From the NCBI GenBank assembly GCA_902524235.1, contig CABZCF010000008.1, forward strand, positions 1-51,919: 51,919 nt of DNA, in the 5' to 3' direction. Positions 1 to 8,911 of this stretch are shown here, in pieces; the stretch's first letter is position 1, and every line of letters starts with the position of its first letter. Origin of the DNA: an uncultured Pelagibacteraceae bacterium (GTDB lineage: Bacteria > Pseudomonadota > Alphaproteobacteria > Pelagibacterales > Pelagibacteraceae). Below the pieces are notes generated by a model. It was not told the origin of the DNA, did not search any database, and worked only from the letters and a program-made list of their open reading frames with translations. Position numbers and translations under genes: made by a program.

Positions 1-187
1 TAGGATACTCTTTAACAAGCTTGCCCCCATTTTTTAAAATCATTGCATCTTTGAAATTTAGATCTGAATATTCAACTTTTACGAGGACATCCTCATTGCC
101 TAAAAAACTTTTATCAAGTTCATCTACTTTTCTTGAAAATTTATCATTTTGATTATCTATAACTATAGCTTTGAATTTTTCAGACAT
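1..187 (-). CDS. AcuI/YhdH-type acrylyl-CoA reductase (partial, N-terminal 62 aa)
   Basis: The gene starts at an ATG at 187 and runs off the left edge, so only 62 N-terminal residues are visible. They begin MSEKFKAIVID and contain the stretch SDLNFKDAMILKNGGKLVKE, which matches the start of the YhdH/AcuI branch of zinc-independent medium-chain (quinone oxidoreductase-like) reductases. Members of this branch reduce acryloyl-CoA to propionyl-CoA with NADPH and detoxify acrylate arising from DMSP. The cofactor domain lies outside the window, so the substrate cannot be judged. It sits 19 bp downstream of folE on the same strand. A generic quinone oxidoreductase is the main alternative. Confidence 0.7.
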   Translation of the reverse strand, partial: MSEKFKAIVIDNQNDKFSRKVDELDKSFLGNEDVLVKVEYSDLNFKDAMILKNGGKLVKEYP

Positions 188-206
188 TTATAATGAATAT
201 TTAATA

Positions 207-815
207 TTATTTACTGATGAATCGCAAATATCTATTTTGATAGCTTAAATCTTCTTTGAATTGTCCTAAGTAATAGTTTGTAACAGTAGTCGCTTGCTCT
301 TTTTTTATTCCACGCATTGTCATGCACTGATGAGTTGAGTCTATAGTTACCGCAACTCCTTTCGCGTCTAATGTATCCATTAAAGTTGTGGCTATTTGCA
401 TTGTAAGTCTCTCTTGTGTCTGAAGTCTTTTTGAAAAAACCTCTACAACTCTTGCAAGTTTACTTAGACCAACAACTCTTTGATTTGGAATATATGCTAC
501 ATGTGCAATTCCAATAATAGGCGCCATGTGATGCTCACAATGACTTTGTACGGATATGTTTTTTTGAACAACCATGTCGTCGTAGCCTTCAACATCACCA
601 AAAGTTTTATCTAAAATTTTGTGTGGATCTTCATTGTAACCTTTGAAATATTCTTTAAAAGCCTTAGCGACTCTTTTTGGAGTTTCTATTAATCCTTCTC
701 TTGATGGATCTTCACCTATCCATTTAAGTATTGTTTTAAAAGCTTCTTCTGCTTCTTGATCAGAAATTTTTGAATTTTCTTTAAAGTTAAGAATTTTGTT
801 TTTTTCAGTTTTCAT
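207..815 (-). CDS. folE: GTP cyclohydrolase I
   Basis: This enzyme converts GTP to 7,8-dihydroneopterin triphosphate, the first step of tetrahydrofolate synthesis in the cytosol. The protein of about 202 aa has the family's zinc and active-site signatures: QSHCEHH near residues 90-96 (Cys and His ligands) and STHQCMTMRG near 160-169 (second zinc Cys). The length is normal for the bacterial enzyme. I take the ATG at 815 as the start; an in-frame TTG lies directly upstream at 818. It is divergent from hisI across about 75 bp. Supplying the THF scaffold fits a window rich in THF-dependent C1 enzymes. Confidence 0.96.
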   Translation of the reverse strand: MKTEKNKILNFKENSKISDQEAEEAFKTILKWIGEDPSREGLIETPKRVAKAFKEYFKGYNEDPHKILDKTFGDVEGYDDMVVQKNISVQSHCEHHMAPIIGIAHVAYIPNQRVVGLSKLARVVEVFSKRLQTQERLTMQIATTLMDTLDAKGVAVTIDSTHQCMTMRGIKKEQATTVTNYYLGQFKEDLSYQNRYLRFISK

Positions 816-889
816 CAAAAACGTTATATATATAAATCTTTATTTTTAAAATATTTAATATATTCCGAAATATGCTAATAAAATAAGGT

Positions 890-1357
890 ATGTTTAAAAA
901 AAGAGAAAATGTAACTGAAATAGAGGAAGGTAACCTACTTTCACCAAAATTTGACAACGATGGTTTGATACCAGTTGTGACAACTTGCGCGAATACTAAA
1001 GAGGTATTAATGCATGGTTATATGAATATGGAAGCCCTAAAGTTAACTATTGAAACTAAAGAGGCTCACTATTGGAGTAGATCAAGAAGGGAAATTTGGC
1101 ATAAAGGAAAAACGAGTGGTTTCGTTCAAATTGTAAAGGAACTAAGAATAGATGACGATCAAGATACGGTTTGGATGAGTGTAGATATTGGTGAAGGTTC
1201 TAGTTGTCACGTAGGATATAGATCTTGCTTTTACAGATCAATACCACTTGGCAAAATAGACAACGGACGTAAAGTTGAGATGAACTTTGAGGAAAAAGAG
1301 AAGAAGTTTGATCCTGAAAAAGTATATAAAGGACAACCAAATCCTACTAAAATTTAA
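890..1357 (+). CDS. hisI: Phosphoribosyl-AMP cyclohydrolase
   Basis: The third step of histidine synthesis: it opens the adenine ring of PR-AMP. The 155-aa single-domain protein (no fused HisE) has the typical core WSRSRREIWHKGKTSG at residues 62-77 and the metal/active-site motif SCHVGYRSCFYRS at 105-117, with C106 and C113. The usual acidic motif DCDxD is here IDDDQD (87-92), so the position normally held by a zinc-binding Cys is Asp89. I believe the same variant occurs in other alphaproteobacterial HisI, but could not check. An AAGGT sequence overlaps the ATG. The next gene starts 8 bp downstream. Confidence 0.95.
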   Translation: MFKKRENVTEIEEGNLLSPKFDNDGLIPVVTTCANTKEVLMHGYMNMEALKLTIETKEAHYWSRSRREIWHKGKTSGFVQIVKELRIDDDQDTVWMSVDIGEGSSCHVGYRSCFYRSIPLGKIDNGRKVEMNFEEKEKKFDPEKVYKGQPNPTKI

Positions 1358-1365
1358 AATAATTT

Positions 1366-2004
1366 ATGAAAAATAAAGATTTTAAAATTATAAAAAGATT
1401 TGGTCCATCTGTGTTAAAAGTTAAAATTCCTGTATCAATTGTAAATAAACTTAATAATCACATAGATGATGTGATTAAAAGTAAATCAAAATCTAATAGA
1501 CTTGACTACGGAGGAAATCTTGTTGGAGATGTTAGTCAGGAATTTAGGCTTGAAAAAAAAATAATGAAAGTAACTGGTTGGGAAAATTTTATCAAATCTT
1601 CTGTAAAACGGTGGCTTGAAATTGAAACAAATAAAAAACTTAAAAAATTAAACATAATTAATTCATGGGTAGTAAGACAATTTAAGAATGAATACAATCC
1701 AACACACTGGCATGGGGGACATATTGCAGGTGCTGGATTCTTAAAAGTTCCAAAAGATTTAGGTAAACACGTTCAAAAAAAAAGAAATAAAGAATATAGA
1801 GGTGGAAATTTGCAATTAATTCATGGTTCGAGAATGTTTTTAAATCATTCAACTCTTAATATTAAACCTGTTGTGGGTGATTTTTATTTTTTTCCAAATT
1901 ATTTAATGCATAGTGTTTTTCCTTTTAAAAAATCTATAGAGGAGAGAAGGTCTATTTCCTTTAATGCAAAAATAGATCAAAGTATATATAACGTATATGA
2001 GTAA
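1366..2004 (+). CDS. Putative 2OG-Fe(II) oxygenase (TIGR02466/PF13759-like)
   Basis: This 212-aa protein resembles the phage/marine-bacterial 2OG-Fe(II) oxygenase group typified by TIGR02466. What can be seen is a His cluster HWHGGH (residues 114-119), a second metal His in LMHSVFPF (H182), and a downstream Arg in RRSISFNA (194-201) that would bind the 2-oxoglutarate carboxylate. These are in the order expected for a double-stranded beta-helix oxygenase. The substrate is unknown; relatives are suspected of acting on peptides or amino acids. It follows hisI by 8 bp and its last 8 bases overlap the DUF2237 start, suggesting co-translation. Confidence 0.7.
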   Translation: MKNKDFKIIKRFGPSVLKVKIPVSIVNKLNNHIDDVIKSKSKSNRLDYGGNLVGDVSQEFRLEKKIMKVTGWENFIKSSVKRWLEIETNKKLKKLNIINSWVVRQFKNEYNPTHWHGGHIAGAGFLKVPKDLGKHVQKKRNKEYRGGNLQLIHGSRMFLNHSTLNIKPVVGDFYFFPNYLMHSVFPFKKSIEERRSISFNAKIDQSIYNVYE

Positions 2005-2368
2005 ACAAAAAAATGTACTTGGTGAGGATTTGGAACTATGTTCTAATGCGCCTCTTACGGGTTGGTTTAGAGATGGATGTTGTAACACGGATGAAAATGA
2101 TAAGGGGTTACATACAGTTTGTGTACAGGTAAATGATGAGTTTCTTGAGTGGTGTAAAAATGCTGGAAACGATTTAATTACTCCACACCCAAATAATAGA
2201 TTTCCAGGTTTAAAAAATGGTGATAAATGGTGTATATGTGCAAGTTGGTTTGCTAGAGCTGTCGAAGCAGGTAAGGGATGTCCAATATTCTTAAAAAGAA
2301 CTCATGTAAATACTTTAAAAATTATTCCAATAGAGATTTTAAAAAGATTTGCAAAAGATCTTTCTTAA
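1997..2368 (+). CDS. DUF2237 family protein
   Basis: A 123-aa protein matching the DUF2237 (PF09996) pattern: NVLGEDLELCSNAPLTGWFR at residues 6-25, DGCCNT at 26-31, a conserved PGLKNGDKWCICAS block at 70-83, and about eight cysteines (15, 28, 29, 42, 53, 79, 81, 95). It appears soluble and cytosolic, with no signal peptide. The biochemical function of the family is not established; the cysteine clusters could bind metal or form disulfides. The ATG overlaps the stop of the upstream oxygenase (ATGAGTAA). The gene ends 1 bp before the convergent ETF-QO stop. Confidence 0.85.
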   Translation: MSKQKNVLGEDLELCSNAPLTGWFRDGCCNTDENDKGLHTVCVQVNDEFLEWCKNAGNDLITPHPNNRFPGLKNGDKWCICASWFARAVEAGKGCPIFLKRTHVNTLKIIPIEILKRFAKDLS

Positions 2369-2369
2369 A

Positions 2370-3989
2370 TTACATATTACCATATCTAGGACCGCCCCCA
2401 CCCTCTGGAGTGACCCAATTGATATTTTGAGAAGGCTCTTTAATATCGCAAGTTTTGCAGTGTATGCAATTTTGTGAGTTTATTACAAATTTTAATACTT
2501 CATTTTCTTTTTGAACCTCATAAACGCCTGCTGGACAGTATCTTTGGGCTGGTTCATCATATTTAGCTACATTAAAACTTATTGGTAATTCTGGGTTTTT
2601 TAAGTGTAAATGAACAGGTTGATTATCTGTGTGATTTGTGCCTGTTAAGTAAACAGAACTTGTCTTATCAAAAGTTAAAACATTATCAGGTTTAGGGTAT
2701 TCAATTTTAGGCATTTTATCTGCCGGCATTAAAGCCTCATGATCTGCATGTTTATGACTTAAAGTGAAAGGAAGTTTACCTCTAAATAATATTTGGTCTA
2801 TACCCGTAAAAATAATTCCTAAAATCAGCCCCCAACTAAAACTTGGTTTAACATTTCTTGCAGCAAATAATTCTTCGTATAGCCAGGATTTTTTAAATTT
2901 TTCCTCGTAAATAGATAAAGGTTTTTTATTTTTTAAATGTTCTATAATAGTCTCTGCTGCTATCATTCCACTTTTCATTGCTGTATGGGAGCCTTTAATC
3001 TTAGGCATATTTAGTGTTCCAGCATCGCATCCAATTAATAATGCTCCTGGCATAAACATTTGTGGAAGACTTTGCAGGCCTCCTTCTATTAAAGCCCTAG
3101 CTCCATATGAAATTCTTTTTCCACCTTCTATATATTTTTTAATTGATGGGTGTGTTTTAAATCTCTGAAACTCATCGAAAGGAGATAAATGAGGATTTTT
3201 ATAGTCTAAACCAATAACATATCCTAAAAAAATTTGTTTATTTTCTGCATGATACATAAAGCTTCCACCATATGTTTTATTATCTAGCGGCCATCCCGCA
3301 GTGTGCATTACAAGACCTTCTTCATGTTGGTTTTCATCAACTTCCCAAATCTCTTTAAGACCAATTCCATATTGTTGTGGATCTTTTCCTTTATTTAATT
3401 CAAATTGTTTTATTAATTGTTTTCCAAGATGTCCCCTGCAACCTTCTGCAAACACTGTAACTTTTGCATGAAGCTCAATACCAGACTCGAAACTATCTTT
3501 TTTATTGCCCTCTTTATCAATACCCATATCTTGAGTAGCAACGCCTTTCACAGATCCATCTTCATTATAAATAATTTCACTTGCAGGAAAACCAGGAAAA
3601 ATTTCAACACCAAGAGCTTCTGCTTGCTCTGCCAACCATCTACACATATTAGCTAAACTAATTATATAATTGTTATGATTTTTTTGAACTTTAGGTAATA
3701 ACCATGTTGGCCAACTAAATGATTTGGTTTTACCTAAAAATAAAAATTTTTCTTTTGTAACTTTAGTTTTAACGGGCGTATTTAATTCTTTCCAATTTGG
3801 AAATAATTCATCTAATGCTTTTGTTTCAAATACATTTCCAGATAAAATATGTGCACCAATCTCAGATGCTTTTTCTAAAACGCATACATTGGTTTCTGGA
3901 TTAAGTTGTTTTAATTTAATTGCAGCAGAAAGACCTGATGGTCCACCTCCAACAATTACAACATCATATTCCATTACTTCTCTGGACAT
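2370..3989 (-). CDS. Electron transfer flavoprotein-ubiquinone oxidoreductase
   Basis: This membrane-associated FAD/4Fe-4S enzyme passes electrons from reduced ETF to ubiquinone. The 539-aa protein has an N-terminal FAD Rossmann motif DVVIVGGGPSGLSAAIKL (residues 9-26). Its C-terminal ferredoxin-like segment holds three cluster cysteines in NCIHCKTCDIKEP (508, 511, 514), a fourth upstream in RYCPAGVYE (about 483), and the conserved GGGGPRYGNM end. Length is normal. It lies 21 bp downstream of etfA on the same strand, in an operon headed by the dimethylglycine/sarcosine dehydrogenase, which explains its electron source. Confidence 0.97.
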   Translation of the reverse strand: MSREVMEYDVVIVGGGPSGLSAAIKLKQLNPETNVCVLEKASEIGAHILSGNVFETKALDELFPNWKELNTPVKTKVTKEKFLFLGKTKSFSWPTWLLPKVQKNHNNYIISLANMCRWLAEQAEALGVEIFPGFPASEIIYNEDGSVKGVATQDMGIDKEGNKKDSFESGIELHAKVTVFAEGCRGHLGKQLIKQFELNKGKDPQQYGIGLKEIWEVDENQHEEGLVMHTAGWPLDNKTYGGSFMYHAENKQIFLGYVIGLDYKNPHLSPFDEFQRFKTHPSIKKYIEGGKRISYGARALIEGGLQSLPQMFMPGALLIGCDAGTLNMPKIKGSHTAMKSGMIAAETIIEHLKNKKPLSIYEEKFKKSWLYEELFAARNVKPSFSWGLILGIIFTGIDQILFRGKLPFTLSHKHADHEALMPADKMPKIEYPKPDNVLTFDKTSSVYLTGTNHTDNQPVHLHLKNPELPISFNVAKYDEPAQRYCPAGVYEVQKENEVLKFVINSQNCIHCKTCDIKEPSQNINWVTPEGGGGPRYGNM

Positions 3990-4010
3990 ATGATTTTTTT
4001 ACAGTATTTA

Positions 4011-4964
4011 CTATTTTTGTATAGTGTTTAATTTGTTCAACTCTTCTAAGAATTGAGGTAGCGCCTCAAAAAGATCAGCTTCTAAACCGTAATCTGCAAC
4101 GCTAAAAATAGGTGCTTCACCATCTTTATTAATTGCGACAATTACTTTACTCTCTTTCATTCCTGCTAGGTGTTGAATTGCACCTGAAATACCAACTGCG
4201 ATATATAAATCAGGAACAACAACTTTGCCTGTCTGTCCAACTTGGTGATCATTAGTAATATATCCTGCATCAACCGCTGCTCTAGATGCACCAATTGCTG
4301 CGTTTAATTTATCAGCAACAGCAGTAATTAGTTTAAAATTTTCACTACTTTGCAGACCTCTCCCTCCTGATATCACTATTCTAGCTGTGCCAAGTTCGGG
4401 TCTATCAGATTTAATTTCCTCTTTTTTTACAAATTTAGTTAATGAATACTCTTCGCCTGGATCACCTTTAACAATCTCTGCTGAGCCTCCGGTAGAAGGT
4501 GCGGGATCAAAAGATGTAGGTCTTACTGTTATACATTTTTTTGGGTCATTTGTTTTAACTGTAGCAAATGCATTACCTGCATAAATTGGTCTTAGAAAAG
4601 TATCAGCTGATAATACTTTTATTATGTCACTTACTTGAGAAGTGTCTAAATTTGCTGCAACTCTAGGCATTAAATTTTTTCCAAAGGTGTTAGCAGCACT
4701 GACTATATGTGAATAATTTTCTGCATTTTTTAAAATTACTGGCACATAATTTTCTGCAACATAATTTTCGTAAATTGGGCTATCTACATGGATTACTTTC
4801 TTAACACCTGATACCTCTGATATTGATTTAGCAACAGAGTCTGCATTATGACCAATTAACAATACATGTGTATCTTGATCAATTTGTGTTGCAGCATTTA
4901 TTACATTAAGAGTAAATGGTTTTAACTCTTTGTTATTGTGTTCTGCGATTAATAATACTGACAT
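4011..4964 (-). CDS. etfA: Electron transfer flavoprotein, alpha subunit
   Basis: The 317-aa alpha (FixB-like) subunit of the soluble heterodimeric ETF. The C-terminal FAD-binding domain is clear: VISGGRGLQSSENFKL near residue 198, AIGASRAAVDAGYI near 226, QVGQTGKVVVPDLYIAVGIS near 247 and the final AINKDGEAPIFSVADYGLEAD. Its ATG overlaps the etfB stop (TAATG), indicating translational coupling and equal production. In this operon its donor is most likely the upstream dimethylglycine/sarcosine dehydrogenase and its acceptor is ETF-QO, encoded 21 bp downstream. Confidence 0.97.
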   Translation of the reverse strand: MSVLLIAEHNNKELKPFTLNVINAATQIDQDTHVLLIGHNADSVAKSISEVSGVKKVIHVDSPIYENYVAENYVPVILKNAENYSHIVSAANTFGKNLMPRVAANLDTSQVSDIIKVLSADTFLRPIYAGNAFATVKTNDPKKCITVRPTSFDPAPSTGGSAEIVKGDPGEEYSLTKFVKKEEIKSDRPELGTARIVISGGRGLQSSENFKLITAVADKLNAAIGASRAAVDAGYITNDHQVGQTGKVVVPDLYIAVGISGAIQHLAGMKESKVIVAINKDGEAPIFSVADYGLEADLFEALPQFLEELNKLNTIQK

Positions 4965-5713
4965 TAGATTACTTTTGCCTCATTTTTTAATTTATTGACC
5001 AATTCTGCAACATTAGCAACTTTTATTCCTGCTTTTCTTTTTGGTGGTTCTTCAACCTTAATTTGCTCGATTCTTGGATTGGTATCAACTCCTAAATCCT
5101 TAGCACTCATTTGATCTAATGGTTTTTTTTTAGCTTTCATTATGTTTGGTAATGAAGCATACCTGGGTTCATTTAATCTTAAATCACAGGTTACAATAGC
5201 TGGAATATTTACCTCAATTGTTTCTAGACCCTCGTCTACTTCTCTTGTTACCTCTAAACTTTTATCTTTCACATCAATTTTTGATGCGAAAGTTGCTTGT
5301 GGCCAATTTAATAATGCAGCCAACATTTGTCCAGTTTGGTTACAATCGTCATCGATTGCTTGTTTTCCCATGAATACTAGGTCAGGCTTTTCTTTCTCTA
5401 CAACTGCTTTTAAAATTTTTGATACAGCTAATGGTTCAATAATCCCATCAGCTTTAACATGAATTCCTCTATCAGCTCCAACCGCTAATGCTTTTCGAAC
5501 TGTTTCCTGTGCTTTATCATCCCCTATTGTGATAGCAACTATTTCTGTAGCTTTACCAGCCTCTTTTATTTTTACTGCTTCTTCAATCGCATTATCGTCT
5601 GGTGGATTTGTAGACATTTTAACATTATCAGTTACGATACCACTATTGTCTTCTTTAACTCTTATTTGGACGTTGTAATCAATAACTCTTTTTACTGCTA
5701 CTAATATTTTCAT
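4964..5713 (-). CDS. etfB: Electron transfer flavoprotein, beta subunit
   Basis: The 249-aa beta (FixA-like) subunit of ETF, which binds AMP and docks with partner dehydrogenases. It starts [19 protein letters not shown]. It carries the family signature around residues 168-195, with [20 protein letters not shown], where the recognition loop contacts acyl-CoA, DMG or sarcosine dehydrogenases. The start overlaps the stop of the upstream dehydrogenase (TAATG), and its stop overlaps etfA in the same way. The three genes are therefore translationally coupled. Confidence 0.97.
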   Translation of the reverse strand: MKILVAVKRVIDYNVQIRVKEDNSGIVTDNVKMSTNPPDDNAIEEAVKIKEAGKATEIVAITIGDDKAQETVRKALAVGADRGIHVKADGIIEPLAVSKILKAVVEKEKPDLVFMGKQAIDDDCNQTGQMLAALLNWPQATFASKIDVKDKSLEVTREVDEGLETIEVNIPAIVTCDLRLNEPRYASLPNIMKAKKKPLDQMSAKDLGVDTNPRIEQIKVEEPPKRKAGIKVANVAELVNKLKNEAKVI

Positions 5714-8145
5714 TATGCTCTTAACAATTTATTTTCAGGATCATAAGGGCTTTCCTCTAAAATAGTAGCCTCATGTTTTTTTCCTAAAATTTCTACTTTT
5801 AACTTTTGTCCAACGTTAGCTAAATCGGGCTTAACCATTCCTAATGCAATTGATTTTCCAAGTCTAAAACCATAATCACCACCTGTTGCTCTTCCAATAA
5901 CACTTCCGTTTTCATATATTGGATTGTTTCCTAATACATCAGCATCTTCTATATTATGCACCTCTAAAGTTACTAGTTTGTTATCAAAACCTTTTTCTCT
6001 CCATTTATTTAATGCCTCAAGTCCTATGAAACTTCCTTTATTAGGATGAACAAACCTATCTAAACTACTTTCATACGGTGAGTATTCAATGGAAAGTTCA
6101 GTACCAACCAATTTGTATGACTTTTCAACTCTTAAACTATTCATTGCCCTTATACCAAAGGGCTTAATACCTAAATCTTGTCCTGCCTCCATTAATTTAT
6201 CGAATATATGATTTTGATACTCAATTGGATGATGAAGTTCCCATCCTAGCTCACCAACAAAGTTTACCCTCATAGCATTAACTGGCGCATAACCTACGTC
6301 AACATTTTTTGCACTTAACCATTTAAAATTTTCATTAGAAAAATCATTCTTAGAAACTCTTGTCATTAATTCTCTAGCTTTAGGACCTGAAACCACCAAC
6401 ACACCTGTACTATTAGTCAGATTTTCAAATTGAACAGACCCATCTTTTGGCATCCATTTTAATATCCAATCATGATCTAACCTTTGAAAAGCACCAGCTG
6501 AAACTAGATAAAAACTATTTTCTGACTCTCTCATTATTGTAAATTCTGAATGAACACCGCCTTTAGTATTTAGTGCATGACATAAATTAATTCTTCCAAC
6601 TTTCTTTGGTAGTTTATTTGCTACAAGATTATCTAAGAATTCCTCAGCCTTTGGACCTTTAATTCTGCACTTTGCAAAAGCAGTCATATCCAACAAACCA
6701 ACATTCTCTCTTACATTTTTGCATTCCTTTTCAATTGCGTTAAACCATTTTGATCTTCTAAAGGACCAATCATCTTTTTGTTCCATTCCATCAGTTGCGA
6801 AAAAATTTGGTCTTTCCCATCCAAATTTTTGTCCAAAAACCGCTCCTAGTTTTTTCATACGATCGTAACATGGGGCCGTTCTTAATGGTCTAGCTGCTGG
6901 TCTTTCTTCGTCAGGAAAATGTGTAATGAAAACGTGACTGTAAGCTTCTTCATTTTTAGCTTTTAGATAAGATTTCGAACAATAATCACCATATCTTCTT
7001 GGTTCAACACCTAACATGTCGATTGTTGGTTCTCCATCAACTATCCATTCAGCAAGCTGCCAACCTGCACCACCTGCTGCAGTTATTCCAAAACTGTGAC
7101 CTTCATTGATCCAAAAATTTTTCAAGTCCCAAGCAGGACCAACAATCGGATTACCATCTGGTGTATAACAAATAGCACCATTGTAAACTTTTTTTACTCC
7201 AACCTCACCAAAAGCTGGAACACGATGAATTGCACCTTCAATATGTGGAGCAAGTCTCTCTAAATCCTCTTGAAAAAGTTCATATTCAGAGTCTTTTGAT
7301 GGACCATCAACATAACATGCTGGAGCACCGTCTTCGTAAGGTCCTAAAATTAATCCACCCGCTTCCTCTCTCATATACCATCTACTATCGCTATCTCTTA
7401 AAACTCCCATTTCTGGCAAACCATTTTTTTTTCTTTTTTGAATTTCTGGATGTGGTTCTGTTACAATATACTGATGTTCGACAGGAATAACTGGAATATC
7501 TAATCCAACCATTTTTCCAGTTTGTCTTGCAAAATTACCTGAACATGAAATTACGTGTTCACACTCTATTGACCCTTTATCAGTTTCAACTACCCAACCA
7601 GTGTTAGTTTGTTTAATTCCAACTACCGAAGTATTTCTATAAATTTCTGCACCTCTATTTCTAGCTCCTGTTGCTAATGCTTGCGTTAAATCTGCAGGCT
7701 GTATATAGCCATCTTCTGGATGCTGAATAGCACCTACTAAATCATCTGTATGACACAAAGGCCAAATTTCTTTTACCTGTTCAGGTTTTAAAAAGTTTAC
7801 TTTTACTCCAATAGTTTGGGCAACTCCTGCATATTGATAATACTCGTCCATTCTATCTTTATTGCTTGCTAATCTAATATTTGAAACAACACTAAAACCA
7901 ACATTTTTTCCTGTCTCTTCTTCTAGTGTTTTGTATAAATTCACTGCATATTTATGTAATTGTCCAACTGAATAACTCATGTTAAACAAAGGGAGTAATC
8001 CAGCAGCATGCCAAGTAGATCCCGAAGTTAATTCTTTTCTTTCTACTAAAACAACATCTGACCAGCCCTTTTTTGCTAGGTGATACAATGCACTCACACC
8101 AACAACACCTCCACCAACTACCACAACTTTTGCTTTATTTTTCAT
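5713..8145 (-). CDS. Dimethylglycine/sarcosine dehydrogenase family flavoprotein
   Basis: This 810-aa enzyme has an N-terminal DAO-type FAD oxidoreductase domain (about residues 5-375; dinucleotide motif [20 protein letters not shown] at 7-26). A C-terminal GcvT-like tetrahydrofolate domain follows (about 430-800). The [10 protein letters not shown] motif at 41-50 contains H46, equivalent to the histidine that carries covalent FAD in DMGDH and SARDH. Such enzymes demethylate dimethylglycine or sarcosine, giving methylene-THF and passing electrons to ETF. Direct coupling to etfB, etfA and ETF-QO supports that strongly. I cannot separate dimethylglycine from sarcosine as substrate by sequence alone. 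Confidence 0.9.
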   Translation of the reverse strand: MKNKAKVVVVGGGVVGVSALYHLAKKGWSDVVLVERKELTSGSTWHAAGLLPLFNMSYSVGQLHKYAVNLYKTLEEETGKNVGFSVVSNIRLASNKDRMDEYYQYAGVAQTIGVKVNFLKPEQVKEIWPLCHTDDLVGAIQHPEDGYIQPADLTQALATGARNRGAEIYRNTSVVGIKQTNTGWVVETDKGSIECEHVISCSGNFARQTGKMVGLDIPVIPVEHQYIVTEPHPEIQKRKKNGLPEMGVLRDSDSRWYMREEAGGLILGPYEDGAPACYVDGPSKDSEYELFQEDLERLAPHIEGAIHRVPAFGEVGVKKVYNGAICYTPDGNPIVGPAWDLKNFWINEGHSFGITAAGGAGWQLAEWIVDGEPTIDMLGVEPRRYGDYCSKSYLKAKNEEAYSHVFITHFPDEERPAARPLRTAPCYDRMKKLGAVFGQKFGWERPNFFATDGMEQKDDWSFRRSKWFNAIEKECKNVRENVGLLDMTAFAKCRIKGPKAEEFLDNLVANKLPKKVGRINLCHALNTKGGVHSEFTIMRESENSFYLVSAGAFQRLDHDWILKWMPKDGSVQFENLTNSTGVLVVSGPKARELMTRVSKNDFSNENFKWLSAKNVDVGYAPVNAMRVNFVGELGWELHHPIEYQNHIFDKLMEAGQDLGIKPFGIRAMNSLRVEKSYKLVGTELSIEYSPYESSLDRFVHPNKGSFIGLEALNKWREKGFDNKLVTLEVHNIEDADVLGNNPIYENGSVIGRATGGDYGFRLGKSIALGMVKPDLANVGQKLKVEILGKKHEATILEESPYDPENKLLRA

Positions 8146-8188
8146 TTAATAATTTCTACTAAATTTTAATATTTTACGAAACAAAAAT

Positions 8189-8395
8189 CTATTGTTCGTC
8201 GTCAGAATCTCTCCAACCTCTAATGTATAACAAATAAGCTGCAACACTTACACTGATAGCTCCAGCTACCATGCCGCAGTTAAGTCCAATAACCTTTCCA
8301 AAGAAATACCATCCAATTTGGGTTGCTCCAATTGGTGGTATACATAGAATAGCCATCAAGACAGGAAGTTTTTTATAAAAAGGCCACTTATCCAT
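8189..8395 (-). CDS. Small two-TM membrane protein, unknown
   Basis: I choose the ATG at 8395, giving 68 aa starting MDKWPFYKKLPVLMAILCIP. It overlaps the stop of the upstream DUF4864 gene (TAATG), and the longer reading would intrude into that gene. Two hydrophobic helices are visible (about residues 10-32 and 37-57), followed by a charged tail RGWRDSDDEQ. No family is recognised. Its position between a secreted DUF4864 protein and the DMGDH/ETF operon suggests co-transcription, but gives no clear function. Confidence 0.7.
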   Translation of the reverse strand: MDKWPFYKKLPVLMAILCIPPIGATQIGWYFFGKVIGLNCGMVAGAISVSVAAYLLYIRGWRDSDDEQ

Positions 8396-8859
8396 TATAT
8401 TGATGAACCCATGTTTAAAGGTTGAGAAACTGAAGTGGTTAACCAACAATCTTTTAAAGGTCCAGACGATTTATATTTTTCAACTTTCCACTGAAATTTA
8501 TAATATTTTTTTTCTTCATCCATTATAGTTACTTCATACATTGCGACTTCTTTTGTTAAATAAATTTGATCTACTTTATGCTCTTTGTGATTTAAAAGCA
8601 TTGAGTATGATGCACCCTTAAGCATCGACTTAAATTTATCTAATGGCCCAGTGTATCTTTGATTGTTTGGGTGGGCAAATTCCCATGTTTGTTCTATTCC
8701 ACTGTCTTTATTAGGTTTATCGTTGTTCATCAAGCCTCTTAATTGAATTTTTACAACTTGAATTGGTTCTATCCCATTATTTGGTTTTATTATCTCACCA
8801 AAAGCTGGCAAGCTATAAAACATAATCATAAGAATTAAAGTTAATCTTTTTAAATGCAT
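8395..8859 (-). CDS. DUF4864-like secreted protein
   Basis: A 154-aa protein with a Sec-type signal peptide (MHLKRLTLILMIMFYSLPAFG, cleavage near residue 21-22) and a periplasmic domain. The domain resembles DUF4864: a helix with IQVVKIQLRGLMNNDKP, then FAHPNNQRYTGPLDKFKSML, then YKFQWKVEKYKSSGPLKDCW. The fold may be NTF2-like, which is inference. Function is unknown. It heads the minus-strand run of genes leading into DMGDH-EtfB-EtfA-ETFQO. It is divergent from the hydroxy-acid dehydrogenase at 8912 across a 52-bp gap that must hold promoters for both directions. Confidence 0.65.
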   Translation of the reverse strand: MHLKRLTLILMIMFYSLPAFGEIIKPNNGIEPIQVVKIQLRGLMNNDKPNKDSGIEQTWEFAHPNNQRYTGPLDKFKSMLKGASYSMLLNHKEHKVDQIYLTKEVAMYEVTIMDEEKKYYKFQWKVEKYKSSGPLKDCWLTTSVSQPLNMGSSI

Positions 8860-8911
8860 TTTATTTTTTTAAATATATTATTAAATAATAATTTTAACGA
8901 ATGAGACAAAA

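Noticed and set aside
1903..2088. Minus-strand frame across the oxygenase/DUF2237 junction
   Set aside because: It lies wholly opposite two genes with clear family matches and has no recognisable motif.
8396..8449. Longer N-terminus for the 68-aa membrane protein
   Set aside because: It would overlap the coding region of the DUF4864 gene by 54 bp, while the ATG at 8395 forms a normal TAATG coupling.
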